The translations under genes and the position numbers were made by a program. This document shows positions 58,586 through 64,000 of a stretch of 64,000 nt of DNA, in pieces. This DNA comes from Streptomyces sp. Ncost-T10-10d (GTDB lineage Bacteria; Actinomycetota; Actinomycetes; Streptomycetales; Streptomycetaceae), in NCBI RefSeq assembly GCF_900091955.1, contig NZ_FMDF01000218.1:62001-126000 (forward strand), read 5' to 3'. Numbering within the stretch: the first letter of the stretch is position 1; each line of letters begins with the position of its first letter. The notes under the pieces are model-generated. The model ran no database searches and was not told where the DNA came from. It worked only from the letters and a program-made list of their open reading frames with translations.

Positions 58586-59815
58586 TCACGCCGCGTGCAG
58601 CGCCAGCGTCGGTGAGAGACGGGACGCCCGCACCGCCGGGTAGAGGCCCGCGATCGTGCCGATCACCAGCGTCGCGCCGAAGCCGCCGCCGACCGCCCAC
58701 GGCGGCACCACCCAGGGCAGCCCGCCGGAGTACGCGTACACCCCGGTCGCCGCCGCGCCGAGCGCCACGCCCGCCAGGCCGCCCAGGCCGGAGAGCATCA
58801 GCGACTCCGTGACGAACTGGATGCGGATCTGGCCCCGGGTCGCGCCGAGCGAGCGGCGCAGCCCGATCTCGTACCGCCGCTCCAGCACCGAGATGATCAT
58901 GGTGTTGGCGACCCCGACGCCCCCGACGAGCAGCGCGATGCCGCCCAGGCCCAGCAGCATGCTGCTGAACGCCCCTTCGGTCGCCGCCTTGGCCTGGAGC
59001 GCCGACGACGGGTCGGTGACCTTCACGTTCTGCGGGTTCTGCGGGTCGACCGTCGCCGCCATGACCTTGCGCACGTCCTGCACCGCCGCGTCGGCCGAGC
59101 GCTCGTACACCGATGTCGGGTGGCCCTCGAAGCCCAGCAGGCGCTTCGCGCCCTCCCAGCCGACCAGTGCGGAGCGTTCGATCTCCGGGGCGAGCGGCAG
59201 CGGGGCGAGGATGCCGACCACGGTGAAGTACCGGTTCCCGATCCACACCTGCTGGCCCGGAGCGGTGATGCCGAGACGCTCCGCGGAGACATGGCCGAGC
59301 ACGACGGAGGGGTAGCGTCCGGTCGCGTTGTTGAGCCAGCTGCCGCTGTGGACCTCGCCGCGCAGTACCCGCAGCAGGTCGCCGGTGGTCGCCTTGACGA
59401 TGATCCCGCCCGTGTCGTCCTTGTCGATCTTCTCGTTGCGGCGTGCGGTCGTGTCGAGGTCGGCGGTCGCGCCCACCTCCTGGACGCCCTTGATGCGGCC
59501 CACCATCCCGACGGCGTCCTCGGGCAGCTTGACGTCCTGCCCGGCGAACATCGAATCGCCGGGGGAGGCCACGAGCAGGTTGGTGCCCAGCTTGTCGAGT
59601 TCCCGGAGCAGCTGGGCCTGGCTGGAGGCGGAGATGCCCACCACCGAGATCATCGTCGCGATACCGATGGCGATGCCCAGGGCGGAGAGCACGACCCGCA
59701 TCGGCCGGCTGCGCAGCCCCGCCGAGCCGACGTGCAGCACGTCGCGGGGGCCGAGCCGGGCCGCTTTCAGCCGCCCCCGGCCGCCGGCGTCGCGGTCCGC
59801 GCGCCGCGCCCTCAC
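58586..59815 (-). CDS. MacB-like ABC permease (FtsX fold)
   Basis: 409 residues. One N-terminal span (VLSALGIAIGIATMISVVG) is followed by a large extracellular MacB periplasmic-core-like domain, then three C-terminal spans (MLLGLGGIALLVGGVGVANT, GGLAGVALGAAATGVYAY, GGFGATLVIGTIAGLYPAV). The ERRYEIGLRRSLGATRGQI segment is the coupling helix of the FtsX/MacB family. GTG 59815 overlaps the ATPase stop (GTGA). It is last in an operon of lipoprotein, adaptor, ATPase and permease. Confidence 0.93.
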   Translation of the reverse strand: MRARRADRDAGGRGRLKAARLGPRDVLHVGSAGLRSRPMRVVLSALGIAIGIATMISVVGISASSQAQLLRELDKLGTNLLVASPGDSMFAGQDVKLPEDAVGMVGRIKGVQEVGATADLDTTARRNEKIDKDDTGGIIVKATTGDLLRVLRGEVHSGSWLNNATGRYPSVVLGHVSAERLGITAPGQQVWIGNRYFTVVGILAPLPLAPEIERSALVGWEGAKRLLGFEGHPTSVYERSADAAVQDVRKVMAATVDPQNPQNVKVTDPSSALQAKAATEGAFSSMLLGLGGIALLVGGVGVANTMIISVLERRYEIGLRRSLGATRGQIRIQFVTESLMLSGLGGLAGVALGAAATGVYAYSGGLPWVVPPWAVGGGFGATLVIGTIAGLYPAVRASRLSPTLALHAA

Positions 59816-60594
59816 TGGTCCGCTCCCGTCGCGGCGGCGGAGCGGTGGTTTCCGGAGCCGTCGCGCACATCCGTGGATGGAGCGCGCATGCCTGTGGACG
59901 GATCGTGTCCGTCCACGGACGGATTGCGTACGTCCGCGACCACCTGGCCGTCCCGGATGCGCACCTCGCGCGGCAGGTCCCGGGCGATCTCGGTGTCGTG
60001 CGTGATGACCGCGATGGTGGCGCCCTCCCGGTTGAGATCGCGCAGCAGCTTCATCACCGCTTCCCCGGACGCCGAGTCGAGCGCCCCGGTCGGTTCGTCG
60101 GCCAGCAGCAGCGCGGGTTCCCCCACGACGGCCCGCGCGATGGCGACCCGCTGCTTCTGTCCGCCGGAGAGCTGGTGCGGCTTGTGGTCGAGGCGGTCGG
60201 CGAGCCCGACCCGCTCCAGCGCTTCGGCGGCCCTGCGGCGGCGTACGGCACGGGACAGGCCCGAGTACAGCAGGCCCTCCGCGACGTTGTCGCGGGCGCT
60301 GACGCCCGGCACCAGGTGGAACGCCTGGAAGACGAAGCCGACGTGCTGGGCACGCAGCGCGGAGAGCCTGCGGTCGGAGAGCGCCGCCACGTCGTGCCCC
60401 GCGATGTGGACGGACCCGGCGGTGGGGCGGTCCAGGGTGCCGATGATGTGCAGCAGCGTGGACTTGCCGGAGCCGGACGGGCCGACGATGCCGAGGAGTT
60501 CGCCCTCCTCGACGGTGAGGTCCACCCCGCGCAGGGCGGCGACCGGGCCCGGGTACTCCTTGGTGACGCCCCTGAGGCCGACGACCGTGTTCAT
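59812..60594 (-). CDS. MacB/LolD-like ABC ATPase
   Basis: 260 residues. Walker A GPSGSGKSTLL, Q-loop FVFQAFHLVPG, signature QLSGGQKQRVAIARAV, Walker B LLLADEPTGALDSASG and H-loop VITHDTEIA are typical of the LolD/MacB/FtsE group. A ~45-residue C-terminal tail with repeated DPSTG/NPSVDG-like units extends past the usual end. ATG 60594 overlaps the adaptor stop (ATGA). Confidence 0.95.
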   Translation of the reverse strand: MNTVVGLRGVTKEYPGPVAALRGVDLTVEEGELLGIVGPSGSGKSTLLHIIGTLDRPTAGSVHIAGHDVAALSDRRLSALRAQHVGFVFQAFHLVPGVSARDNVAEGLLYSGLSRAVRRRRAAEALERVGLADRLDHKPHQLSGGQKQRVAIARAVVGEPALLLADEPTGALDSASGEAVMKLLRDLNREGATIAVITHDTEIARDLPREVRIRDGQVVADVRNPSVDGHDPSTGMRAPSTDVRDGSGNHRSAAATGADQ

Positions 60595-61649
60595 ATCTTC
60601 GGCACCCCGACCTTCATGCCCTCGCGCAGCCCGCCGCCGGACACCTCGACCCGGCCCTCGGCGAACATGCCGAGCTCGACCTTCACGTCGCGGACCCTGC
60701 CGCCCTGGACGACCTGGAGGCCGAAGCCGCCGCCGGGCAGCGCGAGCAGCGCGTTCACCGGGACGCTGAGGACGTCCTTGTGCAGCTCGCCGGTCAGGTT
60801 CACCGTGACCGGCGCCTGGTCGAAGCCGCCGACCTTGTCCGGCTTGTCGAAGGAGACGGTCAGCGTGACCTTGGGGCTGTTGTCCTGCGGGTCCTTGCCG
60901 GGCTTCGCCGTCCGGCCGACCGAGGAGACCGACCCGGCCGCGCTGCTGCCGTCCGGCAGATCCACGGTGACCTTGGTGCCCGCCTTGGCGAGCCGGCTCT
61001 CGGTGACGTCGAGCTCGAACGTCACGATGCGCTCGGAGCCGGTCGTGGTGAGGACCGGAGCGCCGGGCTGGGCCAGTTCGCCGACGGCTGCCTCGACGCT
61101 ATTGATCCGGACCTCCGCCGGGGAGAAGGCGATGTCCTGCGGCCCCACCGTTCCGGTCCGCTCGCTGTCGTGGGACTTCTGCCAGCGCTTGACGGCGGCC
61201 GCGGTCAGCTCGGTGTACTCGTCGTCCGGGGTGAAGCCGGTGTAGCCGAGTTCCGCGAGATTGCGCTCCAGCTGCTCCACGTCCCGGCCCCGGTCGCCGG
61301 GCTTCAGAGTCCGGTACATCGGTCCCGAGCCGTACATCAGCCACACCGCCCGGCCGTCGACCTCGTACAGCCGCTCGTTCCGCTTGACGGTCGAGCCGGT
61401 GCGCGGGGTCCAGGTCGTGGTGCCCGCCGCGCCCGCGTTGACCTTGCGCTGCTTGTCGTAGCCGAGCGTGCCGTCCGCCTGGGCGCTGTCGCGCAGGTCG
61501 CGGCGCTCGACCGCGGCGGTGGCCGGGGGCAGCCCGGTGTTCCTCGGGCCGCCCGTCTCCCCGGCGGAGCCGAACTGGGTGAGAGCCAGTGACCCGGCCG
61601 CCACGGCGAGTACCGCCGCGGCGGCCACCATGACGCGCCCGCGCCTCAC
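60591..61649 (-). CDS. HlyD/MFP-like adaptor with peptidoglycan-binding domain
   Basis: 352 residues. An N-terminal span (MVAAAAVLAVAAGSLALTQF) is followed by RDLRDSAQADGTLGYDKQRK and a peptidoglycan-binding-like module (GDRGRDVEQLERNLAELGYT, AVKRWQKSHD). The C-terminal barrel and membrane-proximal regions of membrane-fusion proteins come next (VTVDLPDGSSAAGSVSSV; VPVNALLALPGGGFGLQVVQ). It would link the MacB-like pump to the cell wall. GTG 61649 overlaps the lipoprotein stop (GTGA). Confidence 0.88.
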   Translation of the reverse strand: MRRGRVMVAAAAVLAVAAGSLALTQFGSAGETGGPRNTGLPPATAAVERRDLRDSAQADGTLGYDKQRKVNAGAAGTTTWTPRTGSTVKRNERLYEVDGRAVWLMYGSGPMYRTLKPGDRGRDVEQLERNLAELGYTGFTPDDEYTELTAAAVKRWQKSHDSERTGTVGPQDIAFSPAEVRINSVEAAVGELAQPGAPVLTTTGSERIVTFELDVTESRLAKAGTKVTVDLPDGSSAAGSVSSVGRTAKPGKDPQDNSPKVTLTVSFDKPDKVGGFDQAPVTVNLTGELHKDVLSVPVNALLALPGGGFGLQVVQGGRVRDVKVELGMFAEGRVEVSGGGLREGMKVGVPKI

Positions 61650-62179
61650 CGCCCGGCGCTTTCGCACGCCGCGTTGGCCTTCTCGAACTTCTTCATGTCC
61701 TTCTGCTGCACCGACGGCGCCTGTGCCATCCCGCCGTCGAACTTCGGGTCGGGCATGTCGATGCCGTTCTTGCGCATGCACCGGGCGAAGGCGAGCATCT
61801 TGTCCTTCTGGGCCTGGGTGATCTCCTTGGCCCCGCCGCCGACCGCCTTGTCCTGGCAGGCCTTGAACGCCTTCTCCATCTCTGTCTTGCTCTTGCCGCC
61901 GCCCTTGATGGTTATTCCGCGGCTGTCCTCGCCCGGCTTCGGCTCCGGGATGTCCAGGCCCTGCTCCCGCAGGCACTTGCGGTGCTCCAGGGCCTGGTCC
62001 TCGTTCGTCTTCTTGGTGCCCGAAGCGGATCCGCCGCTCTTGGTTCCGCTTCCGCTTCCGCCGCCGTCGCCCGAGCAGGCGGTGGCCGACAGGACGACGG
62101 CGGCGGCGATCAGGCAGGCGGCGACGACGCCGCGGCTTTGTGTGCGGGAGGTGGTCCGGCGGGAAATGGTCGGGTTCAT
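61646..62179 (-). CDS. Secreted lipoprotein with two CxRxNGxDxPDP-type repeats
   Basis: 177 residues. The signal peptide ends in LSATACSG (lipidation Cys ~35), followed by a Gly/Ser linker. The rest is two related ~45-residue units: HRKCLREQGLDIPEPKPG...FKACQ, and FARCMRKNGIDMPDPKFDG...NAACE, each with a pair of Cys. It is the first gene of the efflux operon and diverges from an OmpR-type two-component system, so it may sense or trap the exported compound. ATG 62179 (MNPTISRR). Confidence 0.87.
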   Translation of the reverse strand: MNPTISRRTTSRTQSRGVVAACLIAAAVVLSATACSGDGGGSGSGTKSGGSASGTKKTNEDQALEHRKCLREQGLDIPEPKPGEDSRGITIKGGGKSKTEMEKAFKACQDKAVGGGAKEITQAQKDKMLAFARCMRKNGIDMPDPKFDGGMAQAPSVQQKDMKKFEKANAACESAGR

Positions 62180-62306
62180 GAGGGCTCCTCGTCCGTTGCT
62201 GACAGGCCAGGTATGAACGGCTTGAGCGTGCGTGAGGACCCGGTTTCGTTTCTCTCAGCCCGGATGCTTACACCGACGAAACATCGCTTTGGGTTACACA
62301 GGACTC

Positions 62307-63071
62307 ATGCGTGTGCTGGTGGTGGAGGACGAGGAATTCCTGGCAGGGATGATCGCCGAGGGGCTGCGCCGCGACGCCGTCGCGGTGGACATCGCCCCCG
62401 ACGGCCGGGCGGCGCTGGACCGGCTTCGGTTCGGCGCGTACGACGTGATGATCCTCGACCGCGATCTGCCGGGGCTGCACGGCGACGAGGTGTGCCGGCG
62501 GGTCGTCGGCATGCGCCTGCTGACCCGGATCCTGATGCTCACCGCGTCCGGGACGGTACGGGACCGGGTGGCCGGCCTCGGGCTCGGCGCCGACGACTAC
62601 CTGACCAAGCCGTTCGCGTACGACGAACTCCTCGCCCGGGTCCTGGCGCTCGGCCGCCGTGCCCGCCCCGCTCTCCCGCCGGTCCTTGAGCGGGCCGGGC
62701 TGACGCTCGACACCGCACGCCGCCAGGTCTGCCGCGACGGCCGCTACCTCTCGCTCTCCCGCAAGGAGTTCGCCGTGCTGGAGACCCTGCTGCGGGCCGA
62801 GGGCGCGGTCGTCAGCGGCGACGACCTGATCGAGGAGGTGTGGGAGGAGGACACCAGCTACCGCACCAACGCGGTCCGGGTCACCCTGTCCAAGCTCCGC
62901 GCCAAACTGGGCGCGCCCCCGGTGATCGAGACGGTCCCGGGGGCCGGCTACCGCATCGGGGACGGCCTCGCCGACGGGCCGGGGGACCACGGCCCCGCGA
63001 CCGGACCGGTGAACGGGCCGGCGGACCAGCCGGACGACGGCTCCGCGAACCGGCCGGGGGAGAGCCGGTGA
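62307..63071 (+). CDS. OmpR-family response regulator
   Basis: 254 residues. Receiver domain: VLVVEDEEFLAGMIAEGL, phospho-Asp in YDVMILDRDLPGLHGDEV, LMLTASG and switch Lys in DDYLTKPFAYDEL. The C-terminal winged helix has LSLSRKEFAVLETLLRAEGA VVSGDDLIEEVW and VRVTLSKLRAKLG. A Gly/Asp/Pro tail of ~30 residues follows. ATG 62307 has AGGA 4-5 bases upstream. It probably controls the divergent lipoprotein-efflux operon. Its stop overlaps the kinase GTG (GTGA). Confidence 0.95.
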   Translation: MRVLVVEDEEFLAGMIAEGLRRDAVAVDIAPDGRAALDRLRFGAYDVMILDRDLPGLHGDEVCRRVVGMRLLTRILMLTASGTVRDRVAGLGLGADDYLTKPFAYDELLARVLALGRRARPALPPVLERAGLTLDTARRQVCRDGRYLSLSRKEFAVLETLLRAEGAVVSGDDLIEEVWEEDTSYRTNAVRVTLSKLRAKLGAPPVIETVPGAGYRIGDGLADGPGDHGPATGPVNGPADQPDDGSANRPGESR

Positions 63072-64000
63072 GGAGCGAGCGCGCCCGGCTCACCGCGCTG
63101 TACGGCGGGCTGCTGGTGCTGGCCGGCGCCCTGCTGATGGGGCTGGTCTACCTGCTGGTCAGCGAGCGCCTCTATGCCAGTGTGCTGACCGCGGTGGCCC
63201 CGGCGGTCCCCGACGGGGCCACCGCCTCCGCCGTCCGGTCGGGCGTGGCCTCCACGCCCGAGCCGCCGTCGTCGGACTGGGCGCAGACCGTGGTCATGGA
63301 ACCCGGGCAGTACGCGGTGGCGAAGAGGGTCACCACCGCGGCCGGGGACGCCGCGCTCAACCAGCTGCTGACGGTCTCCGGGGTCTCCCTCGCCGTCTAC
63401 TCGGCGCTCTCCGTCGCGCTCGCCTGGTGGATGGCGGGCCGGGTGCTGCGGCCGGTCGGCGTCATCACCGCCCGCGCCCGCCGGCTCTCCGGCAGCAACC
63501 TGCACGAACGCCTCGCGCTGAAGGCCCCGCCCGGCGAGCTCAAGGAACTGGCCGACACCTTCGACGGGATGCTCGACCGGATCGAGGAGCTGGTCGCCGC
63601 CCGGCAGCGGTTCGCCGCCAACGCCGCCCACGAGCTGCGCACCCCGCTCGCCGTGCAGCGGGCCGCAGCCGAGATCGGCCTCGCCGACGACCCGCCGCCC
63701 GAGAAGGTCGCCTGGATCCGGGACAAGCTCATCGACACCGCCGCCGGCAGCGAGCAGCTCATCGAGGGACTGCTGCTCCTCGCGGTCTGTGACGAGGGCC
63801 TGCGACGGCGCGAGCGGGTCGGCCTCGACGCGACCGCGGCCACGGTGACCGAGGCGCTGGAGGCGGAGGCGAAGGCGCGGTCCATCACCGTCGAGGCGGA
63901 GGCCCGGCCGGTGTCGGTCGAGGGCGACCCGGTCCTGCTGGACCACCTCGTGCACAACCTGGTCGCCAACGCGCTGCGCCACAACCACCCCGGCGGGTCG
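63068..64000 (+). CDS. EnvZ-type sensor histidine kinase (partial, runs off right edge)
   Basis: 311 codons are visible. Span 1 is LTALYGGLLVLAGALLMGLVYLLV (as two runs), an extracellular loop of ~80 residues follows, then span 2 (LTVSGVSLAVYSALSVALAW). A HAMP domain (GRVLRPVGVITARARRLSG) and the HisKA motif AANAAHELRTPLAVQRAAAE with phospho-His follow, and the N-box begins at LVHNLVANALRHNHPGGS where the window ends. GTG 63068 overlaps the response-regulator stop. Partner of the regulator just upstream. Confidence 0.94.
   Translation, partial: MRSERARLTALYGGLLVLAGALLMGLVYLLVSERLYASVLTAVAPAVPDGATASAVRSGVASTPEPPSSDWAQTVVMEPGQYAVAKRVTTAAGDAALNQLLTVSGVSLAVYSALSVALAWWMAGRVLRPVGVITARARRLSGSNLHERLALKAPPGELKELADTFDGMLDRIEELVAARQRFAANAAHELRTPLAVQRAAAEIGLADDPPPEKVAWIRDKLIDTAAGSEQLIEGLLLLAVCDEGLRRRERVGLDATAATVTEALEAEAKARSITVEAEARPVSVEGDPVLLDHLVHNLVANALRHNHPGGS

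Overview
The window is one stretch of a high-GC actinobacterial chromosome, almost certainly Streptomyces. The evidence is very strong third-position GC bias, frequent GTG and TTG starts, AGGAGG-type ribosome sites, many 4-base ATGA/GTGA stop-start overlaps, WhiJ-like XRE (DUF5753)/DUF397 pairs and a complete conservon (cvnA-B-C-D plus P450s). About 65 genes are packed on both strands. I see no rRNA, tRNA or CRISPR array. Assignments rest on reading motifs by eye; no database search was run.

Layout: (1) 1-4800: secreted peptidoglycan-recognition amidase (cut by the window edge), proline iminopeptidase, a cupin/zinc-ribbon protein, and a MarR-ABC drug exporter operon with a palindrome over the MarR start. 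(2) 4919-7308: a translationally coupled AAA+ ATPase and TPR membrane protein. (3) 7352-12650: first WhiJ-like module (DUF397 with a 60-bp internal duplication, XRE/DUF5753, a divergent small protein, a winged-helix protein with a GAAGCC repeat), an MFS pump with divergent MarR, and a decayed copy of the winged-helix gene tail. (4) 12716-26349: membrane protein with NarL-type two-component system, isochorismatase, TetR, XRE-cupin, histidine phosphatase, SGNH hydrolase, secreted anchored protein, TetR-controlled DrrAB-like exporter, GNAT, Uma2, DinB, DUF4259 and serC. (5) 26468-31828: six-gene conservon ending in two P450s, one of which lacks the ExxR motif. (6) 32121-41653: FAD/Fe-S oxidoreductase, second WhiJ-like module (winged-helix paralogue, DUF397, XRE, and a frameshifted ATPase), LysR/EamA pair, PadR/HAAS pair. 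(7) 41783-52949: a resolvase relic and an atu/leucine-type acyl-CoA catabolic operon (TIGR03084, AtuA, carboxyltransferase, biotin carboxylase, acyl-CoA dehydrogenase, enoyl-CoA hydratase, TetR). This operon is damaged by a frameshift in the biotin carboxylase gene and split by an IS607-type element (tnpA-tnpB). (8) 52963-64000: hypothetical protein, citrate synthase 2 / pdxH divergent pair, a highly structured non-coding stretch with a perfect 16S-tail complement, DUF4232 lipoprotein, PAS sensor, and a MacB-like efflux operon divergent from an OmpR/EnvZ-type two-component system that runs off the right edge.

The most unusual points are the two WhiJ-like modules, each paired with a paralogous winged-helix/zinc protein and each having its own repeat or palindrome operator; the ExxR-less P450 in the conservon; the catabolic operon that has suffered both a frameshift and an IS607 insertion separating a ribosome site from its gene; and the stem-loop-rich region at 55611-55793.
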